Shown: positions 1 through 9,000, counted from the stretch's first letter. The stretch is DNA of 64,000 nt from Paraglaciecola algarum (GCF_021532655.1 NZ_JAKGAS010000007.1:124001-188000); one strand, 5' to 3'. The notes: generated by a model from the sequence alone, not told the origin. Numbers and translations: made by a program.

Positions 1-24
1 TTGACCAAGGAGAGAATTATTCAT

Positions 25-891
25 ATGTCAAAAATTCAAGATCGGTTTCTGCAAGTCATTAGTTATATAGAGACTAACCTCGATGCGGATCTTGATCTTA
101 ATATGCTTTGCCAGCAAGTTCATTTGTCGAAATATCATTTTCATAGGCAATGCTCAGCATTCTTTGGAATGCCGGTAATCAAGCTTGCAAGATTACTGAG
201 GCTTAAAAGAGCAGCCTACCAGCTAGCCTATAGAGATGATAAGAATATTTTAGATATCGCGTTGGCAAATGGCTATGACAGTCATGAAGCTTTTTCCCGG
301 ACTTTTAAAAAGTATTTTGATAAAAGTCCGTTTGAATTCAGGAAAGCACCTGATTGGACTCCTTGGCAATCTATATATGACCCAGTATTAACGTTAAGGA
401 CAAAGATGATGAATAAGCACTGTGAATTTAAAGTAGAAATAATTGATTTCCCCGAGACATCGATCGCTGTAATGGAGCACAGAGGTGCTCCAAATCTACT
501 AGGAAATACCATACAAAAGTTTATCGAGTGGAGAAAGCTCAATCGTCTTTCGCCAAATATAAGTAAGACCTTCAATTTGGTATACGATGACCCCAATGTT
601 ACAGCCCCAGAAGACTATAGATTTGATATTTGTTGTTCTAGTGATCACAAAGTTGAACCAAATAATCATGGTGTAGTTAACAAAGAAATTCCGTCGGGAA
701 AATGTGCAGTAGTTAGGCATGTCGGTAGTGATGATTCTATCGGTGTGGTAGTGAACTTTCTGTACTCCAAATGGCTATTGGATTCTAATTTTGAAGTTCG
801 GGACTTTCCTATTTTTTTTGAAAGAGTTAGTTTCTTTCCTGAAGTATCAGAGAATAAAATGATAACCGACGTTTATTTACCAATTAAATAA
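25..891 (+). CDS. AraC-family transcriptional regulator with GyrI-like effector domain
   Basis: The N-terminal 110 residues form an AraC-type double helix-turn-helix (the LSKYHFHRQCSAFFG region, then a second helix pair ending in FDKSPFEFRK). The C-terminal ~150 residues (CEFKVEIIDFPETSIAVMEH onward) match the GyrI-like/AraC_E_bind ligand domain. This is the Rob/SoxS-like layout in which DNA binding comes first and small-molecule sensing second. The reading frame extends to base 1 with a TTG, but the ATG at 25 has AAGGAG at 7-12, so I start there. No operon partner lies downstream. Target genes and effector are unknown. Confidence 0.88.
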   Translation: MSKIQDRFLQVISYIETNLDADLDLNMLCQQVHLSKYHFHRQCSAFFGMPVIKLARLLRLKRAAYQLAYRDDKNILDIALANGYDSHEAFSRTFKKYFDKSPFEFRKAPDWTPWQSIYDPVLTLRTKMMNKHCEFKVEIIDFPETSIAVMEHRGAPNLLGNTIQKFIEWRKLNRLSPNISKTFNLVYDDPNVTAPEDYRFDICCSSDHKVEPNNHGVVNKEIPSGKCAVVRHVGSDDSIGVVVNFLYSKWLLDSNFEVRDFPIFFERVSFFPEVSENKMITDVYLPIK

Positions 892-1381
892 GACGTATAT
901 CAAGTTGCCACGCACTTGCACATAGTTTCATGTTAGGTTTGAAAAATTTGTGGCTATTTTTACGATCAAGGTTACAAGCTTAATCTTATCTCGACCTAGC
1001 CTCTAGTCATCTCGGTAATGTTTTAAGCCGGGATCCATTTTTTCACTAGTGGATTCCTGCTAACAACATACAGGAATGACGGTGTGACATGCAGATATAG
1101 CGGTGTGGCATGTAGAGTAACTAGTGGGCTGAACCACTGAAATTGTAGATAGAATAGCATTCCTGCATGAGCGAAAATGTCACAAAATCCCCTGTTAAGT
1201 TTGGTTAAACACTTTTCATTTTAACCAAACCTTTTGCTCTGTGATCTCCGCACCCTCTGTGGTTCAAATTCTTTTGCTTTTTCTTCCTACTGTTTTTTCT
1301 GCGCCACTTAGCTCTTCTGCCCTATTCTGCCTCACACTACTATTGTCTACTGTATCCTGCTCCAGGCTGTTTGATCCGCTT
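892..1381. other. Intergenic stretch with degenerate repeats, no gene
   Basis: No convincing coding sequence is seen. The stretch holds an ATTCCTG...CAGGAAT inverted repeat (about 1054-1077), an imperfect 16-base direct repeat (CGGTGTGACATGCAGA at 1080 and CGGTGTGGCATGTAGA at 1101, two differences) and the inverted repeat at 1199-1230. It looks like decayed dispersed-repeat DNA between two convergent genes. Confidence 0.6.
1199..1230. terminator. Inverted repeat, possible terminator
   Basis: GTTTGGTTAAA pairs perfectly with TTTAACCAAAC (11 bp, 10-base loop) and is followed on the + strand by CTTTT. It lies about 300 bases past the AraC gene, so its role as that gene's terminator is uncertain. 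Confidence 0.4.
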
Positions 1382-2257
1382 TTATCTACTCTGCGTTAAA
1401 TTGGCGATGCGTTGTTCTAACGGTGGGTGGCTAGAAAACATTTTTTTGACCTTACCGGCACTTATAGCAAAAGCAGCCATTTCATCGGGTAAAGCAGGGC
1501 CATTCTGAAAACTCTGCAAACGTTTTAAGGCCGCTACCATATTATTGCGCCCGGCTAATTTAGCCCCACCTTCATCGGCTTTAAATTCTCTTTTTCGTGA
1601 GAACCACATCACTATCATGCTAGCCAAAATACCTAAAATCAGTTCACAAATAATAGATACAATCCAAAAAGCAGGCCCATGACCGCGTTCAACTTTAAAC
1701 ACCACCCTGTCCACAACATGGCCTATCACTCGGGATAAAAACACCACAAAGGTATTGATCACGCCTTGGATCAAAGTAAGCGTCACCATATCGCCATTAG
1801 CCACATGGCTGACTTCATGGGCCAATACCGCTTCTACTTCGTTTTGTGACATCTGCTCTAACAAACCCGTACTCACAGCCACTAAAGCATTGTTTTTATT
1901 CCAGCCAGTAGCAAAGGCATTAGGGCTAGGATGCTCAAAAATGCCCACTTCTGGCATACCAATATTGGCTTGTTCTGCTTGCCTTCTAACCGTTTGTACT
2001 ATCCACCTTTCGGTTTGGGTTGAGGCTTGATCAATTATTTTGACCCCCATAGAGCGTTTTGCCATAAATTTTGACAATAATAACGAAATAATCGCGCCAC
2101 TAAATCCAATAACGGCCGAATAAACCAATAATGTGCTTAAGTCTAAATCCACCCCATTTTGCTGTAAAAGTCCTTGCACACCTAACAAGCTAAAAGTCAC
2201 ACTAATCAAAGCAATAACCGCTAAGTTAGTACCTAAAAACATTAAAATTCTAAACAT
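1382..2257 (-). CDS. htpX: Protease HtpX, membrane zinc metalloprotease
   Basis: This is an M48-family integral membrane protease that takes part in quality control of inner-membrane proteins. The zinc motif HEVSH is near residue 147 with the third ligand Glu further on (EFKADEGGAKLAG). Two N-terminal and two central hydrophobic segments match the HtpX topology, and the 291-residue length is normal. The ATG at 2257 has a strong AAAGGGGGA ribosome site. A perfect 8-bp palindrome lies just upstream (2280-2298). HtpX is usually induced by envelope stress; no CpxR box was recognised here. Confidence 0.96.
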   Translation of the reverse strand: MFRILMFLGTNLAVIALISVTFSLLGVQGLLQQNGVDLDLSTLLVYSAVIGFSGAIISLLLSKFMAKRSMGVKIIDQASTQTERWIVQTVRRQAEQANIGMPEVGIFEHPSPNAFATGWNKNNALVAVSTGLLEQMSQNEVEAVLAHEVSHVANGDMVTLTLIQGVINTFVVFLSRVIGHVVDRVVFKVERGHGPAFWIVSIICELILGILASMIVMWFSRKREFKADEGGAKLAGRNNMVAALKRLQSFQNGPALPDEMAAFAISAGKVKKMFSSHPPLEQRIANLTQSR

Positions 2258-2279
2258 ACGTCCCCCTTTAGGTTTTGTG

Positions 2280-2298
2280 CACTTAATCTAATTAAGTG
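2280..2298. promoter_or_regulatory. Palindrome upstream of htpX
   Basis: CACTTAAT and ATTAAGTG are separated by CTA: a perfect 8-bp inverted repeat 22 bases upstream of the htpX start and just after the stop of the preceding gene. There is no U-tract, so an operator is more likely than a terminator. The regulator is unknown. Confidence 0.35.
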
Positions 2299-2307
2299 TG
2301 GCATAAG

Positions 2308-3096
2308 TCAATGAACAAAAAACAACACTATTTCTACCGCAATCAATATAATAATAATCCATTCCAAAAATGAAGAATGTTTATGGTGCTGTTCAGCAGC
2401 AAGCATTTCATATAACTCATTAATAGTGCCTAATTTCATAGTTAAAAGGTCTACTCTAGGTTTTAAATCTAAATACTTACTCACTGTTAAATATTTTTGC
2501 TCTTGCTCTGGATATTCCCAGAAAAACTCAGGTGTATCCAACAAGTTAAAATGCAACAAAATGTCACTCTTAATACTAAACAGTGCCCCTCGTAATTTTG
2601 ACAATTCTTTGCGGCCTAGTGGCATTTTTCCAGTTTTAGCTAACGCTTGTGACAAATAAGCATTATTTTGAATTGTACTTACTGCCACTGATTCAAAACG
2701 TTCTAACGTAGCTGACTGTGCCAAAGCATGACTCACAGCTAACAGTGTTAACGTACTGCCATCAGGAATAGTTAACTCATCATCGATCATTTTAACTGGC
2801 TCAGATGGCTGCACTTTAAACTGATAACACTCAGCCTCAACCTGTGCCACTTTTTGGTTTACTGCGTCTTCGGTTATCTCAAGTAAGTGTTGTTTTTTAG
2901 TGGGGCTCATACCCCATCCGATAACCACACCATAATCAAAAATAAACAAATGTCCTTTAGGTGTACTCACACCTAAGGCATCACGGTATTGCTTAACAAA
3001 ATAGGTTTTGGCTATTTTTTCTTTTAACGCACTTATCTTAATTTCATTACCAAGCAACATTATTTCAACGGTCGCACTAGCAAAGTTGGTATTCAT
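2308..3096 (-). CDS. RMD1/YagE family protein (DUF155)
   Basis: The protein has the DUF155 (RMD1/YagE) body, with the early FDYGVVIGWGM segment, the long central helical region and a single C-terminal membrane anchor (FLEWIIIILIAVEIVLFFVH). The family is named after yeast Rmd1/Rmd8, and its bacterial function is not known. The 262-residue length fits. The start ATG follows AAGGAAC. It lies 50 bases upstream of htpX on the same strand, so the two could be cotranscribed; both are membrane proteins. Confidence 0.85.
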   Translation of the reverse strand: MNTNFASATVEIMLLGNEIKISALKEKIAKTYFVKQYRDALGVSTPKGHLFIFDYGVVIGWGMSPTKKQHLLEITEDAVNQKVAQVEAECYQFKVQPSEPVKMIDDELTIPDGSTLTLLAVSHALAQSATLERFESVAVSTIQNNAYLSQALAKTGKMPLGRKELSKLRGALFSIKSDILLHFNLLDTPEFFWEYPEQEQKYLTVSKYLDLKPRVDLLTMKLGTINELYEMLAAEQHHKHSSFLEWIIIILIAVEIVLFFVH

Positions 3097-3134
3097 TTTT
3101 TGTTCCTTTTTGTTTATTATTTTTTTTATTAGTT

Positions 3135-4367
3135 TTAATTTAAGATTATCGCTGTGCGTAATTTATTTTTGCCATAGCTGGATAACCTAATAAAGTCTTC
3201 TTTAGCCAATGGAATATGTTGGCAATCAAACCCCATTACATGGCCATCGGGCACACTAGGATCGTGAAAATACAAACAATCATCGTCCATCGCTGTGATC
3301 GTGACCCAATGAGGTACTTTGTAACCATCCATTTGATAAGTACTAATAAGGCTTAACACACGACCACCACTTTCTAGTGCCGATTGCAATAAATCCAAAT
3401 CAAATTCAGCCGTTTCAACCTGTATACCTTTAGTAGCAGCTCGGCTAGCGAATTGTGCTTCAACCAACTCCACTGTTTGCTTTTTATGCTCGCTACGCAC
3501 ACCTGCTGTAAACAAAGGTAAAGTTTGATTGATTAATACCTTGGCATTAAACCCTCTTTTTTCTGCCGCCAGTGCCAAACCTATTGGGTGACAACCGCCA
3601 TGGCCTGACATCATAAAAATGGTGGTGGCTTCGCGCCATAAATCTAATTCTGTTTGTTGATCCATCGACATATCTGCCGAAATGCTTTTCATGGCCATCA
3701 TTAGTGCAGCTGGGCCACAAGTGAAATCTGTGGTTTGTTCATACCAAGGGTAAGTGGGTAAACGATTAAAATTAGAATAATGACGAATGGACTTTTGCAT
3801 TCTCAAGGCGTCATTATTGTTTTCATAATAGTTTTTATAATCGCCAAACACCTTATAACCCATAGCTTGATACAAACTAATGGCGCGTTTATTGGTTTTT
3901 TCTACCTCTAAACGCAAGAACAATTTACCCGCTTCCACGCTTAGTTTTTCAAGCTCGATTAATAACAGCTTACCTACACCTTGACCGCGCACGTCTGACA
4001 GTATAGCCAGCGAATATAAACGGGCTAAACGAGTACCAGAGCGCATAATCACTAAGCCGTAACCTACAATCTGTGTTGCCTGTTCAATCACAATAAATAT
4101 ACATTGTGGTGACTGTAACCAGTGGCGAAAACTGCGCTTACTTAAACGATCGGTAGCAAAACAGTTTTGCTCAATGTCAACCAAAGCAGCCAAGTCTGAT
4201 AAACCCGCTGCACGAGTTACAAACTTTGCTTGGGCACTACTAGCTGGCTGCGGCTTAATGTGTCTAGAGTGCTCTTGTTTGAAGTCATCTTGCTTGAGGC
4301 CACTTTCTTTGCAGTCACTGTGGTCCGAGCTAACTAGCTGACAGTTAATTTTTTCATGGGTATCCAT
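3135..4367 (-). CDS. GNAT acetyltransferase fused to peptidase C39-like domain
   Basis: There are two domains. Residues ~48-195 are a RimI-like GNAT fold with the acetyl-CoA loop RGQGVGK at 127-133. Residues ~205-400 are a C39-like papain-fold domain with candidate catalytic Cys217 (DFTCGPAALMM), His353 (PHWVTI) and Asp369 (FHDP). The first 45 residues look disordered. The start codon overlaps the stop of the upstream RimK-like gene (TAATG), behind AAAGGGGG, so the two are translationally coupled. The pairing suggests peptide or protein tail modification: ligation, acetylation and cleavage. The substrate is unknown. A C39 domain without an ABC transporter is unusual and argues for a cytosolic role. 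Confidence 0.87.
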   Translation of the reverse strand: MDTHEKINCQLVSSDHSDCKESGLKQDDFKQEHSRHIKPQPASSAQAKFVTRAAGLSDLAALVDIEQNCFATDRLSKRSFRHWLQSPQCIFIVIEQATQIVGYGLVIMRSGTRLARLYSLAILSDVRGQGVGKLLLIELEKLSVEAGKLFLRLEVEKTNKRAISLYQAMGYKVFGDYKNYYENNNDALRMQKSIRHYSNFNRLPTYPWYEQTTDFTCGPAALMMAMKSISADMSMDQQTELDLWREATTIFMMSGHGGCHPIGLALAAEKRGFNAKVLINQTLPLFTAGVRSEHKKQTVELVEAQFASRAATKGIQVETAEFDLDLLQSALESGGRVLSLISTYQMDGYKVPHWVTITAMDDDCLYFHDPSVPDGHVMGFDCQHIPLAKEDFIRLSSYGKNKLRTAIILN

Positions 4368-5812
4368 TAACGCCCCCTTTGCTCTAAACGAGTAGCAAAC
4401 TCTTGCATTACTTGCATGTACAATTCTTCACCTAAATATTTGTCTTCTATGCCGTAATCTAGGCTTGGATTGTCGTTGACTTCGATCACGTAAACTTTGT
4501 CATCATGATGCTTAATATCTACACCATACAAACTAGAACCAATAAATGAGCAAGCACTTACTGCTGCATCAAGCACTTTTCTAGGGACTTCGAAAGTAGG
4601 TAAGGTTTCAAAATCACCAGACGAAAAACGTTTCGAGCCATGGTTATATATTTGCCAATGATTACGCGCCATATGGTATCGACAGGCATAAATAGCCCGA
4701 CCATTTAACACTCCTATACGCCAATCAAACTGGGTGTATATGTACTCTTGAACCAATATAATCGCCGACTCAGTTAACACCTCAGTTATTTTGCTGACTA
4801 ATGCTTGGTGATCCGCCACCTTAAATACACCTTTCGAAAACGAGCTTTCGGGGAGTTTTAACACCATAGGAAAACCAAACTCTTGTTCTAAGTTTGCAAT
4901 AGTTTGATCCGACGCATCCAATACAAAACGGGTTTTAGGCGAAGGAATTCGGTGATAAGTAAAAGCATCATGCAAAAACACCTTATTGCAACAACGTAAA
5001 ATTGAGTCTGCGTCATCTATCACCACTAAGCCTTCACGAGCAGCAGCTCGGGCAAGTTGATATGTGTGATGACGAATAGCTGTGGTCTCGCGAATAAATA
5101 AAGCGTCGTAACGACTTAACAAACCAATTTGACTAGCCGACACCAACTCAGCATTAATGCCAAAATGTTTAGCTGCTTTGATAAAACGTTTAAGCGCACC
5201 GTTATCACTTGGTGGTAGGGCTTCTTGCTCGTTCACCAAAATAGCCATGTCCCAACGTAGGTGTTTATTACTTTTTTTGTTGCGCCAAACTTGATTGGTA
5301 AAGTCGTCTAAACGTTGAATAAATAATTCATGCTCAACTGTATTTAATTGGGCTAAATCAAATAAACCCACACGTACATACAACTTGTCTTCTCGCCAAG
5401 ACAGAGACAACTGCAAAATAGGCGCGGGGTATTGTTCGAACACATATTTGGCGACTTTGTTAATACAAGTGTTTTGGTGCCACCCAAAATAAACTAAGCA
5501 GTCTGTTGCTTGCTGATCAACAAAATGGCGAGACACAACCCCAGGGATAACAAGCTCTACGCCATTGATTTGGCTGGTTAAATCATTAATAGTACTCACA
5601 CTAGGTAATACTTTATGCTGCCGAGCTTCAGCTAATAATGAGCAATAATATCCCTGACTCAAATATTGACTTGAGTCACATAAATTTATTAAGCGAGTTA
5701 ACTGCTCATCCTTTTTCGGGAAGTCAGCTAGGTATTGATTGAAGTCAATCGCTTTAATATTTGTATTAATCACGCTAGAAGTTTGATTAAGTACAATAAG
5801 GGTTTTATGCAT
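4367..5812 (-). CDS. RimK-family ATP-grasp ligase
   Basis: The C-terminal ~280 residues are a RimK/ATP-grasp domain: a nucleotide lid around VLKLPESSFSKGVFKV, the basic segment QEYIYTQFDWRIGVL and the metal site VIEVNDNPSLDYGIED. Family members add amino acids such as glutamate to peptide or protein carboxyl groups. The N-terminal ~190 residues are a RimK-like pre-ATP-grasp region seen in the longer RimK relatives. The frame opens with a TTG at 5827, but MHKTLIVLN from ATG 5812 is the more natural start. It is coupled to the downstream GNAT-C39 gene by a one-base overlap. It is not ribosomal-protein S6 ligase itself, which is ~300 residues. Confidence 0.87.
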   Translation of the reverse strand: MHKTLIVLNQTSSVINTNIKAIDFNQYLADFPKKDEQLTRLINLCDSSQYLSQGYYCSLLAEARQHKVLPSVSTINDLTSQINGVELVIPGVVSRHFVDQQATDCLVYFGWHQNTCINKVAKYVFEQYPAPILQLSLSWREDKLYVRVGLFDLAQLNTVEHELFIQRLDDFTNQVWRNKKSNKHLRWDMAILVNEQEALPPSDNGALKRFIKAAKHFGINAELVSASQIGLLSRYDALFIRETTAIRHHTYQLARAAAREGLVVIDDADSILRCCNKVFLHDAFTYHRIPSPKTRFVLDASDQTIANLEQEFGFPMVLKLPESSFSKGVFKVADHQALVSKITEVLTESAIILVQEYIYTQFDWRIGVLNGRAIYACRYHMARNHWQIYNHGSKRFSSGDFETLPTFEVPRKVLDAAVSACSFIGSSLYGVDIKHHDDKVYVIEVNDNPSLDYGIEDKYLGEELYMQVMQEFATRLEQRGR

Positions 5813-6062
5813 TATCCATTTCCACAACTAGAAAATCATTAGGTTAATTAGGGTTAAATTTATCCAACAAGCTTTGTGCAGAACACTATTTAAGCTGTTG
5901 ATTTTTGGCGCATCGTACGCTGTTTAATGGAATTGTGAAGTGAATGCTGATTGCAAAATATTTATCTTCAAGAACACTTTTATTAATGTAATATGTCGCT
6001 TAATTCTTGCTGTACTTCAGGGCACCTAACGCCCAATAGAACCAATAAATAAAAGAGTTTTT

Positions 6063-6893
6063 ATGGATATTCGATTTCTTATAACCTTTATGGAAGTAGC
6101 CGAAACACGGCATTTTGGAAAGGCGGCCGAAAACCTATATTTAACCCAGTCTGCAGTGAGCGCACGCATTAAGCAGCTAGAAGAGTATTTTAATTCAGCT
6201 TTATTTGTGCGTAATCGAAATAGTTTACAGCTCACAGCTGCCGGCGAAAAATTAATCCCTTATGCAGAACAATTAGCCAAAACCTTAAACCAAGCAAGAC
6301 AAGCCTTAAGTGACGAAAATGTACAACAACTTTCCATTGCTTGTACGCCAAATGCATGGGATGTGTATTTAAAGCAAAACTTAACTGGATTAAAAAATGC
6401 GTTTCCTGAAGTGGCTATTAAGGCAGACGTATTAACCAACGAACAACTAATGCGTTTGGTGCACGAACATGCAATAGACTTGGCTGTAACCACTATCCCC
6501 TTTAAGTCTGATGACGTGGAAACAATAGAGTTAAGCAGCAGTAAACTGGCCTTATATCAAACAAAATCACTAGATATGCTGGATAAAGCCGCAGACAATT
6601 CTCAGTTTATTTATATGGATTGGGGTAAAAAATATAATGAAAAAATTGACAAACTTTATCCTGGCTCTAGGCAAGCTAAGTTGCGTACTAGCTCTTTGCA
6701 AGTTGCCTTAGAGTATTTAGCTGATAATGCTGGCGCCATGATATTACCCGAAGAGTTTGCTCAATCTATTTTAAAGCAATACGAGTTAAGCAAAGTCTCT
6801 ACATTGGATAGCTTAGAAGTGAAGTGTTATTTAATTTATCTAAAAGAAGCCCGTGAAACCTGGCTAGGTGAACTGATTGAATTTTTGGAATAA
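6063..6893 (+). CDS. hdfR: LysR-family regulator, HdfR-like
   Basis: The N-terminal winged helix (residues 1-60) reads TRHFGKAAENLYLTQSAVSA, very close to the HdfR signature, followed by the linker helix RNRNSLQLTAAGEKLIPYAE. The rest is a LysR substrate-binding domain. In E. coli HdfR represses the flagellar master operon flhDC; whether this applies here is unknown because no flagellar genes are in view. It is divergent from the RimK-like gene across about 250 bases, a common arrangement for LysR regulators, so control of that neighbour is possible. The 276-residue length is normal. Confidence 0.85.
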   Translation: MDIRFLITFMEVAETRHFGKAAENLYLTQSAVSARIKQLEEYFNSALFVRNRNSLQLTAAGEKLIPYAEQLAKTLNQARQALSDENVQQLSIACTPNAWDVYLKQNLTGLKNAFPEVAIKADVLTNEQLMRLVHEHAIDLAVTTIPFKSDDVETIELSSSKLALYQTKSLDMLDKAADNSQFIYMDWGKKYNEKIDKLYPGSRQAKLRTSSLQVALEYLADNAGAMILPEEFAQSILKQYELSKVSTLDSLEVKCYLIYLKEARETWLGELIEFLE

Positions 6894-6930
6894 TAGCCGT
6901 ACATTTCGTCAAATATACGGCTATTTCAAA

Positions 6931-7164
6931 CTAAAGTGCGGTATCTAACTTAACCAAAGGTCGAAAACCCTCAGCAGCTAATTCTTCATTCACACATTCT
7001 AACATGTATTTTTTTAGGTCTTTTTCGGCGATCTTATATTCAGTCGCCATTTCACTACAATATTGTGTCAATTCAGTGACTACCTTGGCACTTGCGTTTG
7101 GCAATTCTTCTGCAGACACTGTACTTACTAATAATACGCCCAATGACAAAATGACGCTTTTCAT
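6931..7164 (-). CDS. Small exported protein of unknown function
   Basis: This is a 77-residue product with a clear signal peptide (MKSVILSLGVLLVSTVSAEE, cleavage after about residue 18). The mature part is acidic, ~58 residues, with two cysteines (one in ELTQYCSEMA, one in YMLECVNEE) that could form a disulfide in the periplasm. A GTGAG-type ribosome site lies 9-10 bases before the ATG. I do not recognise a family. It is followed upstream by another small gene on the same strand. Confidence 0.65.
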   Translation of the reverse strand: MKSVILSLGVLLVSTVSAEELPNASAKVVTELTQYCSEMATEYKIAEKDLKKYMLECVNEELAAEGFRPLVKLDTAL

Positions 7165-7189
7165 CTAGTTTTACTCACTATAAAGGTTG

Positions 7190-7363
7190 TTAATGTAATT
7201 CGGCAAATTCGATGTGCTCTTTACGCACTTTACGTTTATTCACCTTTTGTTTTTTTCTAGAGTTTGCCTCTAGTTCGCCGCTATATTCCGCGTTAAATCT
7301 ATGCTTTTTAGCACCAGTGAAGGACTCAAATTCATCTTTTTTTGAATAAAAATTTCTACTCAT
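7190..7363 (-). CDS. Small basic protein of unknown function (57 aa)
   Basis: A complete 57-codon frame begins MSRNFYSKKDEFESF and ends RKEHIEFAELH. It is preceded by AGGTAA directly before the ATG at 7363. The second half is rich in Lys and Arg (SRKKQKVNKRKVRKEH), suggesting nucleic-acid or ribosome association, but no family is recognised. It lies 25 bases upstream of the exported 77-residue gene and is probably cotranscribed with it. The composition and ribosome site make it more likely real than chance. Confidence 0.55.
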   Translation of the reverse strand: MSRNFYSKKDEFESFTGAKKHRFNAEYSGELEANSRKKQKVNKRKVRKEHIEFAELH

Positions 7364-7559
7364 TTACCTAACCCAAAAAGTTTATGTATTAATCACAGCA
7401 TTTGCTGTTTCGCTATTATTGACTCTATTTAGAAAAAGAAAAACGAAATAAATTGTTCTTCACGAGTAATAAAATTGTTTAATCTAATTAAAACACCCTC
7501 TAATATACAGCCCATATATAAACCAATTAATTTATATGGAAACTAGGGACTTAATTATC

Positions 7560-8330
7560 ATGAGAATACTATCTGTCATGCTAAGCATCATGATGACACT
7601 TGGATGCAGCGGCACTTCCAAGTCAGACCAATGGATCACCTTATTTAATGGTGAAGATTTGAATGATTGGGTAGTTAAAATGAATCACTACCATGCTGGA
7701 GAAAACTTCGGTAATACCTTCAGAGTAGAAGACGGCTTGCTTAAGGTCAGATACGACCAATATGAATTTACCGATGAGTTTGCACATATTTTTTATAAAA
7801 CGCCTTTTAAGAACTTTCACTTAACAGTGGATTATCGTTTCAGCGGTGAGTTTGAACAACAGGCCCCACACTATGCTGAATTAAACAGTGGCGTAATGTT
7901 TCATAGCCAGTCAGCTGAATCTCAAAATAAAGAACAAAACTGGCCAGTATCAGTAGAGATGCAATATTTAGCAGACTTAGGTGACGGAAAACGCACTACA
8001 GGTAATATGTGTTCACCAGGTACAAACATTGAATACCAAGGTAAGGTATTTCCCGGCCACTGTTTAAAATCAAGTAAAAAAGCGCTACCTAAAGATCAGT
8101 GGGTAACCGCTGAATTAATTGTTAATGGTCCTAAAATTACACAATTGATCAACGGAGAAGTTGTACTTGAATACACTAATCCTACTATTGATGGTAATGA
8201 CCACACAGTGAAAGGCCAAAGTCCTGAATATATTCAGGGTGGTAAAGCCTTAGACTCTGGCTACATAGGATTACAAAGCGAAGGCCAACCTATAGAGTTT
8301 AAGAATGTAAAGATCAAAATATTAGATTAG
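7560..8330 (+). CDS. DUF1080 (3-keto-disaccharide hydrolase family) lipoprotein
   Basis: The start at ATG 7560 has AGGGA upstream, better than the ATG at 7536. The product begins with a lipoprotein signal (MRILSVMLSIMMTLGCSG, lipidated Cys16). The mature part is one DUF1080 concanavalin-like beta-sandwich: WITLFNGEDLNDWVV at the start, the central LNSGVMFHSQ and VEMQYLADL strands, and a C-terminal FKNVKIKIL. Members of the family act on 3-keto-glycosides or bind carbohydrates. It is monocistronic, with a strong terminator after it. A second DUF1080 domain occurs in the 20168-23785 gene. Confidence 0.85.
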   Translation: MRILSVMLSIMMTLGCSGTSKSDQWITLFNGEDLNDWVVKMNHYHAGENFGNTFRVEDGLLKVRYDQYEFTDEFAHIFYKTPFKNFHLTVDYRFSGEFEQQAPHYAELNSGVMFHSQSAESQNKEQNWPVSVEMQYLADLGDGKRTTGNMCSPGTNIEYQGKVFPGHCLKSSKKALPKDQWVTAELIVNGPKITQLINGEVVLEYTNPTIDGNDHTVKGQSPEYIQGGKALDSGYIGLQSEGQPIEFKNVKIKILD

Positions 8331-8385
8331 GGCAGTTATACCAATTACAGTAAATAATTAAGAGAAACTGACAAAACCCAAAAAC

Positions 8386-8415
8386 AAAAATGCCGCTGAC
8401 TAAAGCGGCATTTTT
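8386..8415. terminator. Bidirectional rho-independent terminator
   Basis: AAAAATGCCGCT and AGCGGCATTTTT form a perfect 12-bp stem with a GACTAA loop. It sits between the convergent DUF1080 and peroxiredoxin genes and has an A-tract and a T-tract on either side, so it can serve both. Confidence 0.9.
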
Positions 8416-8449
8416 ATAGCTTGTTTATAAGCTGTTCAATAAGTTTCGT

Positions 8450-8923
8450 TTATAAACTATTCAACATAGTCTCAGCGTCACTGACTTCAAATTTACCTGC
8501 AGCTTCAACATTTAGGCTGGTCACAACTCCATCATCAACTAACATAGAATAACGTTGAGAACGCACACCACCAAATGTAGCTGTTTGCATATCTAAACCA
8601 ATTGCTTGAGTAAACTCAGCGCCGCCGTCGGCTAACATAGTAACAGCAGCAACGTTTTGCGTTGCGCCCCAAGCGTCCATAACAAAAGCGTCATTTACCG
8701 ATAAACAGATTATTTCGTCCACACCTTTGGCCTGTAATTTATCAGCTAATGTTATATAACCTGGTAAGTGGGCCTCTGAACAAGTTGGGGTAAAAGCACC
8801 CGGAACTGCGAATAGCACTACTTTTTTACCTGCAAACAATTCACTGGTAGTAGGGTTACTTGCTTCCCCTGCTTTACGTAAACTAAATGTAACTTCTGGT
8901 AATTTATCGCCCACTTTAATCAT
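8450..8923 (-). CDS. Peroxiredoxin, Prx5-like
   Basis: This is a thiol peroxidase that reduces hydrogen peroxide and alkyl hydroperoxides in the cytoplasm. The peroxidatic cysteine is Cys48 in PGAFTPTCSEAHLPG, the typical Prx5/AhpE-like motif; Cys73 is the only other cysteine. The 157-residue length is normal for a stand-alone Prx5; forms with a fused glutaredoxin are longer. No glutaredoxin gene is adjacent. The ATG follows AGGAA. Confidence 0.92.
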   Translation of the reverse strand: MIKVGDKLPEVTFSLRKAGEASNPTTSELFAGKKVVLFAVPGAFTPTCSEAHLPGYITLADKLQAKGVDEIICLSVNDAFVMDAWGATQNVAAVTMLADGGAEFTQAIGLDMQTATFGGVRSQRYSMLVDDGVVTSLNVEAAGKFEVSDAETMLNSL

Positions 8924-9000
8924 TATTTTTCCTATCTAATAGTTAGTTAATTTTCAACTGATTTAATTTATTGAGTTTTTATTGGTTTATCTTTTAACTA

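Noticed and set aside
282..720. Minus-strand frames under the AraC-family gene
   Set aside because: They are shadows of the + strand gene, without starts or domains.
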